Shown one piece after another: positions 12,019 to 24,872 of a stretch of 64,000 nucleotides of DNA; position 1 is the stretch's first letter, and each line of letters starts with the position of its first letter. Where the stretch lies: positions 56,315,924-56,379,923 of the forward strand of contig NC_068570.1 in NCBI RefSeq assembly GCF_025698545.1, given 5' to 3'. A program made the translations under genes and the position numbers. Below the pieces are notes generated by a model that made no database searches, was not told where the DNA came from, and was given only the letters and a program-made list of their open reading frames with translations. Origin of the DNA: Gossypium raimondii. Lineage: Eukaryota > Streptophyta > Magnoliopsida > Malvales > Malvaceae.

Positions 12019-13669
12019 TTTTTTAAATCTTTATCTTTTGAACCAAAACCCATGCTTATTTGAATGTTTTATGTAGCTAATTTGGTTTCTAAATACTAAA
12101 ATCAGTTTAAAAGACCGGTTTTTCGGAATCCGGTTTGATGATCAAAATGAATGGTTTAGACCGGTGGGGGACCATTGATCATGAAGCGTAGATCTAGCGG
12201 AGTCAATGCTTTAAAGGGTAGGCAATGCCTTTGACCGCCCCGAGCGGCTTCTGACCCCATTTTTATGGGTTTATTAATACGGTCGGATTAAGTAAAAATA
12301 AAAATTATAAATACTTTACTAATGACGAGAATTAAATATTTATTATATTAATTTCATATAATATATTATATATTACAAGTTTTAGATTTTGATTTGAATA
12401 ATTTATTTAACTCGTGGATAATTATTATTTTTAATAATTTTTAAAAATAAAATTTAAAATCTTAAGCAAAATTTAAAAATTAACCTAAATTTTTAAGTAA
12501 GAAAATAAAAAATAAAATCAAGATAAATATCATAAATATAAATATAAATATTATTTAATTATCATAAAGATAAATATTATTTATCTTAATATTTAAATTT
12601 GTTATTATTAGATTTAAAATTCTCGTTATAATCTAATTTAAATTTTATTTGATTTTTAATATTAAATTAAAAATAAATTATATTTTAATTAATATATCCA
12701 AAAATTTGCATTAAAAATAATATTTAAGTGTATGGGTGTCAATTATATATATTTTTAACACTTTAATATTTAAAAAATTCGTTTTGATTCTGAATTATTA
12801 TTTTATCTCAAATTATCTAAAATAAATAAAATTCATTCATAAAAACATGAAAAATGATAAATTGTTATCAAGAGTAATATTTTAAAGTAAAATAGATCAA
12901 AATTAAAGTTGAACTCCGTGTGTTGGTTTGATAGTTAGGGTGTTCACAGTCCCAGATCTGGTGTGGGTTTAAGTTGCACTAGTCACATTACTGTTAAGGC
13001 TTTACCCTATAATCCTTCACTACTATATATTAGGATATGTCATATTTGTGTTCTTATTTATCCCTTTTTTAGCCATCATGTATTTTTTAGTTTTGGGTTC
13101 AGTATATATCTGTCAAGTGGTTCGAATTCAAAATCTTTCAATGCAATAGTTATAAGTGAATCTTTTTATTAAATAACTTCGTCCTCAAGCTCGAGATTAT
13201 AATTTACAAAAAAATCAAAATTAAAATTTAAGTAATAAAATAAGATAAAATTAAATATCAAAATGAAAAACGGATATCACGAGTTAATAAAAATTAAAAA
13301 TAAAATTATTATTATGATAATATTTTTGTTTTCAATATTTTATATAAAATTTATAAAAATAATTTATTTAAACTAGAAAAGAATTAAACAAATATAAGTT
13401 GGACCAAACTCGGATTATACACGCTTTAGCTACATCCAAATCCAAAGGATTATAAATAAAAGAATTTTCTTGGACTCTTCATTCAAAAAGATCACACACA
13501 AACAAAGAAAAGAACCAAATTTATTTTATTTTCCAAGAAAAAAAATACTTAAAAGCCAAGAAAAATCTAACAAAGCATCTTTTTTAACTCTTTACCCATA
13601 AAAAATAATGGGGGGGACATTGGAGATTCGATCCCCACGTTTGACCGTTTCGTTTTGAGGAGTTTCTTT

Positions 13670-13990
13670 TCATTGGGGCGTTTCAATTTATTTTCTCCAG
13701 AAAATCTATCTCCTAAAATCCGACCAACCAAGCAATAACCCAAAAAAAAAAAAATCCACTCTTATATTTTTATTAATATTAATACTAATATGGGTTCTGA
13801 ATATTGTCTTTGAACATTTGGGTTTTTTCTTTTTCATTTTATTTTCTCGAGAAAATCTCTCTCTCAAAATCCGACTGAACAAACAACAACCACCCCCCCC
13901 CCCAAAAAAAATAATAACCCAATGTTTATATTTTATTTAACATTCATGGAAACAAAGCAAATTTGGGTTCTTGTCTTTGAACAATAAATC
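13670..13990 (+). repeat. Imperfect tandem duplication in the leader region of the 5-phosphatase gene
   Basis: TTTTCTCCAGAAAATC at 13691 followed by AAAATCCGACC recurs as TTTTCTCGAGAAAATC at 13842 followed by AAAATCCGACT. The following TGTCTTTGAACA block is also repeated. The period is about 150-180 bp. A run of 11 C lies in the second unit. Confidence 0.6.
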
Positions 13991-14509
13991 TAAAGGCAGA
14001 CAGCTTTTTGGGAAACTCCAATACTTTTGTATTTTTGTTATTGTTTTACTTTAACCCCAATTGGTCATTGGGTTTCAATTCAACCACCAATTCTAGAACA
14101 CTTAAAAAGAAAATCATCCCAACATTCTTACATTTTTTCAGGGTTTCTTCTTTCTTTTTCTTTTGACCCTTTTTGTCCCCTTCAACTCCTTCTTTTGACT
14201 AAGTTTTTCTCATATTGGGAGGTATCAAATATATATAGACAATTAATTTATTTATATATATTTATATATGTTTGCTTCAGTTGACTTCTTCCTTCCTTCC
14301 ATGAAAACTGATTGATTTCTAAATAGAAAGTATGGGTTTTTTCTTTCTTTCTTTCTTTCTTTTTTTTTCCTTCTCTAATGAGAAAAAAAAATCACAAATT
14401 TTACTGTTAAATTCATGTTTTGAATCATTATTTTGCTTTTGTTGTTTATTTAATTTTATTTTTTATTTATTCATTTATTGCAGGTAATTTAAAGGGTTTT
14501 AATTTGGTG

Positions 14510-17500
14510 ATGATTGGAGTTGGATTTTCTGGCATTACACTAATGAATCAAGACAGAACAAACCAGCAGGCTTCAGTAAATTCCCCCCCCCCCCCCACTT
14601 TACTTATTTTCTTTTTATTTTTAAATTTTAATTAATTTTATTTGTTAAATATTTTTCAATTTATTTTGTATTATTTTTTTCCAGTCTTTGATTGGTAAAA
14701 TATTGAGTGTGAAGGGAAGAAATCAAAGTAATAAAGAGATTGAAGTGAGATTTGATTCTTCAGGTGAGTGCTTATAGTATCAAATAAATTTACCAATTAT
14801 CATAATTTTCTTCACTTTGAAGATATTTTAGCATTTGCCAAAAAGAAAATTAGGAAAAAAGTGATCGGAAAAGAAAATGTTCTTATCATATTTTTAATTA
14901 TTTGATTCAAGAAGAAAAGTTGTTCTTCATGAAAGAAACTCAATTATATTGATTATTTGTCGAAGATGCTATTCTATTCTCCTTTTTTAAATGGAAAGTA
15001 ATTAGCATCCATTTATTTTTGCTTTTTGGGGTACAAAAATATGTTGAGATTTGGGAATAGGATAAATCAGATATTGGGATTCCAAAGCCGGATTGATCCG
15101 ATGCCACGGTTTAAGGACGACTGCATGAACGAACCGAGTTATGCTCCGGTTCTGGAGTTATTATCCAAAGCAACTTTTTGATCTTTATGTGTATTGCTTG
15201 CTTTTTTGTTTTGCTTATTGAAGTGAAAAGCAAAAGGTGTTTATGGATAGATTTGAGTTTCGGGTTGGGGAACTTGGGAAAGAGGGGTTGTAGATGTCGA
15301 GATTCGAGATTTGCTGGTCCTTCTTAAAGGTGGCTACATGAACCAACTATATTAAGTCCCGGAATTTCTATCTTTTTCTATTATTCATTTAGATGATAAG
15401 GTTGATTCTTATGGTGATGATGAAAGCATGTATACGTATCTATGGTGATACAACATGGATAAATACATATATATATATATAATTTCCGACAATTACCACG
15501 GAAAAAAAGCAAGAAAATGGCAATTCGTTTGAGAATATATTCTTGTTTTGGAACTTTTATCCATGGAAGCTTAGCATTCACCACCACTTTTGTTGATGTT
15601 TCCTTTCTCTTTTTTCTTTTTTTTTTTGCCTTTTATATAGTCTTAGTTCTTAGTTTTGAATCGAGTACTGGTAGGAAAATCGAGTGTTTGATTTCTAGCA
15701 ACGAATGTTTCGTCGAAAAAGAAAGTTCTTGTTCTTTATACGGTTATAAATTGCAACAAATTCAGTAAATTTTGTTTCTTTATTTTATTTTATTATTTTT
15801 TTGTCTTTCTTCGTAATTGATTGTTGATTTTGTTCGCTTTTGCAGAAGAACAATATGATTTACCACATCAACCTTTGCTTTCGAGAGAAAAAAGCACGAA
15901 AGCTGCTAGTGAGAATATATCTTTCCGGTAGTGTCCTTAGATGGGTTTTTTTTTTTTTTTATAATTATCTTGGTCTTTTTTGAAAAGCAGGTTTGCTTAT
16001 TTGATAAACCAGGCTCTTATCAATGTTACATTTGATTTGTTAGTGTCTTCGTTGCGACATGGAATGTAGGAGGTAAATCTCCAGATAGCAAACTCAACCT
16101 CGATGATATTCTTCAAGTTCGTGAAGAATCAGACATATATGTGTTAGGGTAATTTTTGTAATCTCTCTCAGATTTTACCTTGAGATTCTTGGATTAACAT
16201 TTAGTTTGTGCTAAAGCATGTATAAGCTGGTTGAGTTAACCTGGGAAGGGTTTTGTTATAGGATTTTCACTAATATTCTGGTTGGATATGTTTTTATCAT
16301 GCAAAGGGAATTGTTTAAATTGAATTTTTTCTTTTGGGTTTATTAGTTTTCAGGAAATCGTTCCGTTGAATGCTGGAAATGTGCTTGTGATCGAAGACAA
16401 CGAGCCTGCGGTGAAATGGCTCACCTTAATAAACCGGTCACTAAACAAGGCGAATTATGTTCCTTTAAGAGGACCCAGACCCGTTGGTTCACCCGAGGGT
16501 TCACTGGTTTTCCCTAAAATTAAACTTAGAAAGGCCAGCAAAGCTTTGAGGACAGAGAATAAACGGAAGCTGAAGAGCTGCAACTGTCCTATAGGTTTGG
16601 AAAGGAAGAATAGCAAAGAATTCTGTTTCCGGTGCCCTCAATCGCAAACGAATGAAAATGATATTTCATCCGAAGATGATGAAGACGGACCTAACGGTCC
16701 TTCTAGTGCAAACTCGATTAAGTATAGCCTTGTAGCAAGCAAGCAAATGGTCGGAATTTTTCTCACGGTATGGATGAGGAAAGAGCTTGTACAATACGTA
16801 AGCCACCTACGGATATCCTGCGTAGGTCGCGGTATTCTCGGGTGCCTTGGCAACAAAGTAAGTTGAGAACTGAACCATGCTTTGTTTATTTCCGTCGGAT
16901 ATATATTGAAATGAAGATTTATGAATGCAGGGCTGTATATCAGTGAGCATGCTTTTCCACAAGACAGCATTATGTTTCTTGTGCAGTCATTTGGCATCTG
17001 GAGAAAAAGAAGGCGATGAACTTCGGAGAAATTCGGATGTCATAGAGATACTTCGGAACACGCAGTTTCCAAGGATCTGCAAAACATCGAACAGTAGGGT
17101 GCCAGAAAAAATTCTGGATCATGAGTATGCATCTATGAAACTATGAACCATGTTTTAAAATTGTCAAATCTGTTGCAGTTTTTGACATTTACAATCCCGT
17201 ATTATTCAATTTTTTTCTTCAGAAAAATTCGTATTATTTTACTTATTTTCATCGGAAAATTTTTGCAGTCGGGTCATATGGCTAGGGGATTTGAACTACA
17301 GGATAGCTTTAAGCTACTCTGATACCGGAAAGCTTCTAAAAGAGAGAGCCTGGGATACATTGTATAACAATGATCAGGTAATTTCGTATACCATATTAAA
17401 AAAGAAAAGACCCGAACATGGAAATTTTCGAGAAGTATTGTAAGCATTCGTGTTGGATACGTACTCATATCCGATGCTTCCTTTGTTACTCAGACTGAGT

Positions 17501-18258
17501 AAGCATTCGGACACGAGTGTGGGATATGAGTGCCAAACACGAGTACTTAAAAGAAATGAAGAGCCAGAGCAACACAGATTTCAACCGTTGCAGGATTTTC
17601 TATATTACATCGATTTATGTTGCTCCGGCTCTTTATATTTCTCTTTTAAGTACTGCATTTGGCACTTAATGTCCGACACATATATGCATGAAAGCTTCAA
17701 AAAATGCATACTTTTGTCAGACATATATCCATATTCAACTCTCTCAAAGTAATCGTAGATGACATGGATTGATTCGGGTCATTGATGATTATTGCTAATA
17801 CAAGACCTATTTGTGCATTTGGATGCACAGCTAAAGATCGAAAGAGAGGCGGGGCGAGTATTCAAGGGATGGAAAGAAGGAAAAATATACTTTGCACCAA
17901 CTTACAAATACTCTCTTAACTCGGACATCTATGCCGGAGAGACCGTTGAAACTAAAAACAAAAGGAGAACTCCAGCTTGGTATGTATTTGTAAATTTTCT
18001 GGTTAAAAAACCCGGATCAGATTGGAGTTTAAACTGGTCAGATAAAAATAATTTGCATGTCTCCTATATAAGAACGAACTCTTTTATTGATTCTAACGGT
18101 TTTGAGTTTTCAGGTGTGACAGAATACTATGGCGTGGAAGTGAAATATATCAGCTTTCGTATGAACGGAAAGAATCAAGGTTTTCCGATCATCGGCCGGT
18201 TTGTGCGACATTTTGGGTGAGCGTTGAAGCAATGGAGGATGGATCAAAGAGAAGATGA
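14510..18258 (+). CDS. Type I inositol polyphosphate 5-phosphatase
   Basis: Nine coding exons keep frame: 14510-14575, 14685-14763, 15846-15927, 16044-16148, 16347-16857, 16931-17124, 17269-17377, 17831-17979 and 18114-18258, giving 479 aa. An in-frame ATG at 14543 would give 468 aa; the upstream ATG was taken because it is the first after a plausible acceptor at 14483. The endonuclease/exonuclease/phosphatase fold begins with [10 protein letters not shown]. It continues with [14 protein letters not shown] and carries the two 5-phosphatase signatures: WLGDLNYR (about 350-357) and PAWCDRIL (about 430-437), plus SDHRPV near the end. The family removes the 5-phosphate from soluble inositol phosphates and/or phosphoinositides. 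No WD40 repeats precede the domain, so this is the type I plant class. A Ser/Glu/Asp-rich insert (about residues 190-235) splits the catalytic domain, as is common in plants. Substrate preference cannot be read from sequence. Confidence 0.93.
14583..14596 (+). repeat. Poly-C run of 14 in 5-phosphatase intron 1
   Basis: A 14-nt C homopolymer lies 7 nt after the exon donor at 14576. Such runs are prone to length error in sequencing and to slippage in vivo. Confidence 0.9.
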
Positions 18259-19278
18259 CCTTTTGTTAAATAGACAGGAAGAAGAAATCAATTTCCAAAA
18301 AGAAAAAAAAATCATAAAATCTGGTTATTTTCTACAATTATTCCATGTTTAGGCATACAGCAAATGTAAATTAAATCACTTTGAAAATTAAAAATAATTA
18401 TTCTGCTAAGATCATAAAAACTTATTATTTGTTCTACATTGGAGAAATTTTACTCAAATTCGAATTGTTAGAAAAAAATTGTTAAATTTTCCTTTTTTCC
18501 CTTGAAAACTTTATCCAAATTAGAAACATTTGATAGTCACTTTTATTTATATTAGGTTACATTTATATTTAAAATGTTGCATTCTAGTTAGTAAAATTAT
18601 TATTTTATTATGAAATGTTCATTTTGCCGTTTGTTACCTCCCAAATAACAGTCCCAATAAAAAATTATTTTATAACAGATCTTGACGGCAGAATAATCAT
18701 TTCATAACAAAACAATAACGTAAATGACTAAAATATAACATTTCAAACATAAGTAGCTTGAGACAAATAAAAGTGATTATTTTGATAATTTATCCAATTC
18801 ATAATAGACTCTACCCAATCTACAAACACTTAAATAACTTCTCTTAGGAAATGCAAAAAGTACCAAAAAAGGTATCCATAAGGCAGGCCGAGTCATAAAA
18901 TTCCAAAACTTTTCAGTTATGTATTTTAATAAAATAATATAGTTTCAAACAAACTAAAAAGACTAAGAATTTTCAGGTACAAGGAAAATAATCAAGCCAT
19001 GAATGATTATATTTCTTCATAGTTTTTTTCAAGTTTGAGCCATGAAAATTAGACATGTATTGATTATGTATAAATTGATAAGCAAACAAAATAAAGCAAA
19101 TGGTAGAAGAGAGAAAAGTAGATGATCAAAGAAAAAGCACACCAAAATTGCTCACTTTTATTTATTGATAAAATGAAATGAACCAATTTTTCTGAACAGA
19201 TGTTAATTCATAACTTCAAACATGCATTGACCAAAAAGTATGTTGTTACATAGGTCCTTTGCGCCGTTACTTGATGAG
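18259..19278. other. Spacer between convergent 3' ends of the 5-phosphatase and GET1 genes
   Basis: It contains the two 3' UTRs and AT-rich sequence. No other gene or structured repeat was seen. Confidence 0.5.
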
Positions 19279-21389
19279 TCAACAAACAAACTTGCTAACT
19301 CTGGAACATAATATCAACCAGGGTATAATCCCAACCTGCAATTTAGGAGATAAATGGCAAAACCAATAAACTTGCTATGTTAGGATATGGGTTGGACAAA
19401 GATATCGAACATGAATCCTTCAAAAACAGATGAAGAGTCGGAGTAAAATAGTTTTAATCCATATGAGAACAGATGAAGAGTCGGAGTAATATAGTTTTAA
19501 TCCATATGAGAAACAGGCAAGTACGGCTGAGGCAAAGTACTTGTGTTCATAGCATTAAACACCTCAATATAGATTTTAGATGGTCTTTTAGATAGGCCAT
19601 GTTAAAAACAATTGGAGTAAACAAGAGAAAATCAGAGATGGAATTCATATCCTATTTCTATAGAAGGAAGAAGTTAAAATTCTAATTACTGTTAGATTTG
19701 CTAATATTGACAAGAATTTTTACCCGGACATTGTTGTCTGAAGAACCCCCAATCTTCCAGGATAACAGCCTCCCTGCAAAAATTGGATGGTTGTAATCCA
19801 ATCAATTTTCTCTGATTTTGTGTAATTTATATTTGTCCTCCATTTGCTTCTGATAGTGTCAGCTCAAGCATATTTAGACAAACTGAAGTTAACAGTCAAT
19901 GAGGAAAATGAGCTAAAATCTAAATATTTGCCAATATCATTATCGTGCATTACCAAAGGGTTGCACAAGATGTTGAGATACGTAAGCAACAGGGGAGCTC
20001 CAAAACCAAAGGATTATCACAACATGAGCTATAACCTGCTCAAGAAGACGATAAATCTCTTAGGATATTTAATCAAGCCAACAAGCATATACAAACTTCT
20101 AGATAGTTTCGTTACACAGAGAAACACCTTTACAATGAACAAAACTTTCAAATACAAATCATATGACAGCTTCATCTCTTGCGTCAGATGTGCCTGATCT
20201 GAAATCAAATGTTGCTTCTATAAGTACAGATGATATGGTAACAACTTAGGGGTTAAAAAGAATGAAAGGGAAATAACTAGACTATAGTGAATGTTAATGG
20301 AATGAAGCTTTCTTTTTTGGAAAAGAAAAGAAATATAGCTGAAGAACAAGAAAGAATATTTAATGATATCTTCAAGTAATTGAAGCCGGCTTTTTCCATA
20401 ATATAAGTATAATCTGTACGGCAACGATATTGATCTCATTTGTCTCTCAGGATTAAATTAATCCTTACTCTCCTCACCTGTTAAACTTAACAGAAATATA
20501 CGGTATATTTCCCCAAACAAGGTTTAAAAACCTGATATTCCATCAATTTAGACCACTAAACCCATGTTGCTTGGACCCTTCATTTTTCTTGAAGTATCCA
20601 TGTCCAATACTCAGTGTCCAGCTCATGGATACGGGAATAATGAGCTCAAATGAGTCTTCAAATACATGAAAAATTTAAGAAAAAATTAACCATACCTGTG
20701 TCAGAGACATACCCATACAACACTTAACACCCAAGTCCGAGTAACATAAATCAAATCTCCATATCAACCATTATTTGATTGTTCAAAGAATCAAATTCAT
20801 AAAAGCTTATGCAATGGGAAAATATTAAGCAATTAACCAAAGGCTAAAACCAAAAATGGCCTCACAATTTGCAAGTTCCTTCTCCTTGGCAGCAGCCATC
20901 CTCCTAAGCTTAGCTGCTTGTGCAAATGTAGATGGCCTATGCAGCAAAATAGATGTTGTTTATGCGCCAATTGTGATTGATAAGCTGATTAAATGGAATT
21001 AAATGCTATTTAAATCACTTACTGCGAATAGGAGGCAGCCTCTTTTAGAAGCTGCTTAATCTCTGCACGAAGCTGCATTTCTTTATCAGTTTTGGATGCT
21101 CCCTAACCATGAAAAGAGAAATCTAATCACCATTGTGAAAAACCACAAGAGAATCTAGTATATTAAAATTAAGCAACCATAAATGACAATATCAAGCGGA
21201 ATTTGGTACCCTCTTCAAATCTTGGAGCCGTTTGGCAGCAAATTGAAAGGAAATGATAATGAAGAAAACAAAAGGAGCTGCCAAAGATCTTGTTCGTTCT
21301 AGGATTTCTCCTCCTCCCAGGACTTCTCCTCCTCCTGGCATTTCTCCTCCTCCCAGGATTTCTCCTTCTCCAATTATTTCTCCTTCCAT
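19279..21389 (-). CDS. GET1: GET1/WRB-like receptor for tail-anchored membrane protein insertion
   Basis: Seven coding exons on the minus strand keep frame: 21389-21210, 21102-21023, 20936-20866, 20198-20128, 20035-19954, 19773-19724 and 19335-19279, giving 196 aa. The first membrane span is SLAAPFVFFIIISFQFAA (about 35-52). A basic cytosolic coiled coil follows, with DKEMQLRAEIKQLLKEA and PSTFAQAAKLRRMAAAKEKE. The second span is VVIILWFWSSPVAYV and the third is VGIIPWLILCSRVSKFV. This is the CHD5/GET1 architecture: an ER receptor that takes tail-anchored clients from the ATPase GET3, together with GET2 (family knowledge). Before the first span lies an unusual Gly/Glu-rich segment built from four 18-bp units (21300-21371). 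A strong donor at 22291/22290 and an acceptor at 21402 suggest a non-coding first exon. None of the exons stands out as a long ORF, so the gene is easily missed. Confidence 0.93.
19426..19511 (+). repeat. Two tandem copies of a 43-bp unit in the last GET1 intron
   Basis: ACAGATGAAGAGTCGGAGTA starts at 19426 and again at 19469, followed by the same ATAGTTTTAATCCATATGAG. The copies are nearly identical, so the duplication is recent. Confidence 0.85.
20563..20749. repeat. TIR-type MITE-like element in a GET1 intron
   Basis: The ends are inverted relatives: CATGTTGCTTGGAC at the left and GTCCGAGTAACAT at the right. The interior reads CATGTCCAATACTC. Same family as copies in the SAC3C introns (38411, 40858, 41049, 41780). 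Confidence 0.65.
21300..21371 (-). repeat. 18-bp in-frame tandem repeat in GET1 exon 1
   Basis: Four consecutive 18-bp units, each encoding Gly-(Glu/Gly)-Gly-Glu plus two residues (IL, MP, VL, IL). A partial unit precedes them at 21383-21372. The repeat is in frame and lengthens the cytosolic or lumenal N-terminal tail before the first membrane span. Confidence 0.85.
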
Positions 21390-22290
21390 GTTTCTCTTAA
21401 GCTGTTACATGAAAATTTTGAGGGAAAGAAAAACGTATCAAGGAAATAAACCTAGGAATGAAATTTTCCTTCTTTTTTGCAGCCTGACTTACATTTTACC
21501 TTATTAAAGTCCTATACAAATAAATGTTCCATTGTAAAATCAAGCCTTTGTTCTTCCTGATTATATAAGCATGAGTTTAACTAAATAAGTATTATAATTA
21601 AAATTGATTCCCCAAGGCAATTTCGACTTTGATGAAATCTTCCTTTGAATCCCCATATGAACTTTTCTTTAAATAAACCTTTTTTTTTTTTTTTTTTTTT
21701 GTCTTTACTAGATCTTTCACCTTCACCGATATTAAATTGAACACGACACACTCTGAAAGTCAGAGCTTTAACTCAATGTCATTAGTTCCACATGAAAGGA
21801 GAAACAGATTAATAATATCAATAACTTAATGGATATTGCAGCAAACCTATTTACTAGGAGATGAAGACACAAAAATTCAAAATAATAATAAATAAATAAA
21901 TACAGACATCGATAACCAGTTCCAACAAACGGAAGGAAAGACCATTGGATATAGACTCAGGAATGTGACAAAAATTTGAAAACAAAATTGAAAGAGAAAC
22001 CCTAATTTCTGTAATGATAACGATCTAACATGCATCCAATAAGTCTCATAAATCAAAGAGTCGTTAACAGAGGCATTCCCAAACCCTAAACAAGCAAATT
22101 TATTCAAAATTCCCACCCATTAATCTCTTTCTAAACCACCATAGGAATCCCGAAAAAAGCCCTTTAACATTACCTAATTCGAAGATGGCGTAAAATTCCA
22201 AACGCTAATTGCTAAATACCCCCACAAATATCAACAATAATTCATAAAGAGCATCGATTAAAGGAGAGAGACATGAAATTAATAACTTAC

Positions 22291-22330
22291 CTGGGAAACA
22301 GCCGATTGCTAAATAAAAATGCAGAGATGC
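22291..22330 (-). other. Likely non-coding first exon of GET1
   Basis: On the minus strand, CTGTTTCCCAG is followed directly by the consensus donor GTAAGTTATT (22290-22281). An acceptor TGTAACAG precedes the coding exon at 21401. The transcription start is not defined; the 5' limit is arbitrary. Confidence 0.5.
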
Positions 22331-24299
22331 GGATATTTTGTTTAAAAATGGAAAGAAAAAGTAAGAAAGTTAAATAATGATTAAATTCTGCTATTAGTCC
22401 TTCTAGTATGTGTAAATTATGGATTTAACTTTGTATTTTAATTTAATCATTTTAATCTCTATACTTTTTCGAATTTCGAAAAGTTAATTTTGACTAATAA
22501 TAAGTCCAAAATTCTCGATTTATGTCTTTCTCAATATACATCACAAAGAAAGTTGAAATAAAATCATCCTCTTATTTTATTTCAGAGCTTAGTTTTCATA
22601 ATTTTCATGATTGAAAATATTCGTTTTGTTGTTACAGTAGACATCGAAACCTCCATTTGTTTAAAAATCCAGTAATGTGATGGCTCCAGTTCAATTGTTA
22701 TTCTTCGTATTCTAACCTCTGTTTATTTAATTAATGTCCTTTCTTTCATGTTCTTTTTAATTGTTTTAGCCGTGGGGAGACAGGTCAAACGAGTTAAGCC
22801 ATTGACGATAAATTCGTTCCCTCACTTAGAAAAAAAAAATTGTTTAAAAATTAAGTCATTTGAACCATCTATTTAATTTTTCACCTCTTTTAGCTATTAA
22901 ACCTATATTTTTTGTCAAATCACCTCACTTTATATGAAAAAATTAACGATTGTTAATTATACTGAAGTGGCATATATGTAGATTACCATTTTAAAAATTT
23001 AAAAATATTGTTTTCAATTTTAAAATAATTTTTATAATTTTTTGAATTTCTAAAATATTGAAAAATTAAGTGTTGACATGTGATCCACATATATGTCATG
23101 TTAGTAAAATTAATAAATATTAACTTTTCAATCCGTTGTGAGGTGATTTGACAAAAAAAGCAAATTTAAGGGATAAAAGGCGGAAAATTAAATGAAAGGT
23201 TAAAATATATTTTTTATAAAGTTGGAGGCGAAATAAATCATTATACCAAAAATTAAAATCAATTTTAAACATGCTAAATAAAATAATTAGACTTTAAATC
23301 ACTACTTTAAAAGTGAAATATAATTATTTGAGTATAAAACATAATTTCAATCCCAATTTACATCAATATTTTATATAATTAATATCAACATTATAAATTT
23401 AAAAATTTAAAAGTTACACTTATAAATTATACATAAATTCGATCTAAGAAAATAAATTGTTAAAAAGTTAAAAGCAAATAAAAATATATATAAAAATTGA
23501 GAATTAAAAAAATCCAAAATCAACATCCCTACTTCCAAATCACAAATATCACCATCTAAAATGTCATTGTAAAAACAGGATAATGTTTATCCATTTGTAA
23601 ATATTTGAAAAATAATTTATTAATTATATTTATATATAAATAATTAATTAATCTTAATCTTAATAATAATAATAATCCTTAAAAAATAAGATAAATTATA
23701 TGGATAGTCAACCAATTATCAAAAACTTGAATAAAATTTACAATTTAAGTATTTACATTACACAATTTAATTATTTTAATCATTCCCATTAAAATCTAAA
23801 CAGAAATAGAATTTTCTATTAAATAATATTATTATTTTAAAATTTCCGCATTTGCTTTCTTTCTTTCATCGTCATCATGTTCATCATCATCATCCTTCGT
23901 TACCAAAATCACAAAAAAGTTGACTAATAATTTAGAAAAGAAAATTGGAGTCAATAATTTCCTCAGGGGCGTAACTAGAGGTAGGGAAGAACTCGGCTAT
24001 CTTAAAATGAAAATTTTTTGTCGTTTAAAATTTTTAAAATTTTAAATTAATAAAAGTTAAAATACACTTTAATCCCTTAAAATGATAAAATTTTAATTTG
24101 ATATTTTAAAAATAAAAAATAAATTATTAAAATGACGAAATTATATTTTTCCAATGATAAAAATTACAAAAATAAAAAAAATCTATCTGTTCCCTTGAGC
24201 TAATGTTATGAATCTACTCCCCCAAAAGCTTCCTCTCTGTTTCTCTTCAAATATTTTTCTCAATCCCTATTCCATGGCCCAACAGAGAAGATAAAAAGC
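22331..24299. other. AT-rich spacer upstream of GET1 and of the DUF761 pseudogene
   Basis: Nothing coding was seen. Blocks such as AACATTTAAGGG-type text near 23150 resemble common low-copy plant repeats, but no boundaries could be set. Confidence 0.4.
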
Positions 24300-24872
24300 A
24301 TGGAGATTAAGAACAAAAACCAGAGAATTCAAACCCCACTTCAATTCATCACCACCTCTCATTTGCTGAAGCTACTCACCAAGATTTTGCTCCCATTTTC
24401 ACTTCTTTCTGTTATATTATCCTACCCATTTATATTCAACTTCTAAGCTTTGGCATATGGTTTAGAGCTCTTTAGTTTCAGTGTAGGCAAGAATTGCATG
24501 TTTTTGCTTTGCTTTACATTGCCACCAGCTCTGGTTTGATCGATAGTTGTAGTGTAGAGACCGATATTAAAGCTGAAAAGGGTGTGAAGATGAGCAAGGG
24601 AGGTAGCCACACAGAATTTAGAGGTGGAATCATCAAAGGCAGAGCCAAAAGGGTCCATTTCAAAAGAGACTTGTTGCAGAATATGTTGAAAGAGAAGAAG
24701 AGGTGCCCTTGGTTGTAGAACTAGAAGATGAAGATGAAGAAGATGGATCAAATGAGGTTGTTTCAATAGAGGAGGATGAAGTTGAAGATCTTTTAAGTCA
24801 TTGAGTAATGAAGAGTTAAACAAGAAATGTGAAGATTTTATTAGAAAGATGAAACAAGAGATTCATTTTTGA
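24300..24872 (+). pseudogene. Broken DUF4408/DUF761-like (cotton-fibre-protein type) gene
   Basis: The frame opens at ATG 24300 with a Leu-rich membrane segment (LLKLLTKILLPFSLLSVI, then SYPFIFNF). It stops at a TAA near 24443, beyond which the same frame continues as ALAYGLELFSFSVGKN. The sense then passes to another frame (IATSSGLIDS, ending RVHFKRDLLQNML) and to a third (an acidic stretch with ELEDEDEED). The last frame gives LSNEELNKKCEDFIRKMKQE, the C-terminal DUF761 motif, ending at TGA 24872. One nonsense change and at least three frameshifts are thus visible over an otherwise collinear protein. Homologues are small plant membrane-tethered proteins of unknown function. It is not an artefact of introns: no GT-AG pairs sit at the frame changes. 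Confidence 0.75.

Larger units (their letters stand above)
10165..13600. other. Intergenic spacer between the SUN and 5-phosphatase genes
   Basis: It includes the 3' UTR of the SUN gene, then AT-rich repeat sequence: three related segments at 10640-11340, an inverted SINE-like copy at 11862-12018, and a possible tRNA-like SINE head near 12915-12990. No coding region is supported. Confidence 0.55.

Noticed and set aside
17440-17760. Extra coding exon in 5-phosphatase intron 7 (100-aa ORF)
   Set aside because: The text (GTTACTCAGACTGAGTAA, GACACGAGTGTGGGATATGAG) is MITE-family sequence and inclusion would break the catalytic domain.
19844-20197. Plus-strand ORF of 117 aa
   Set aside because: Antisense to two GET1 exons and an intron; no recognisable product.
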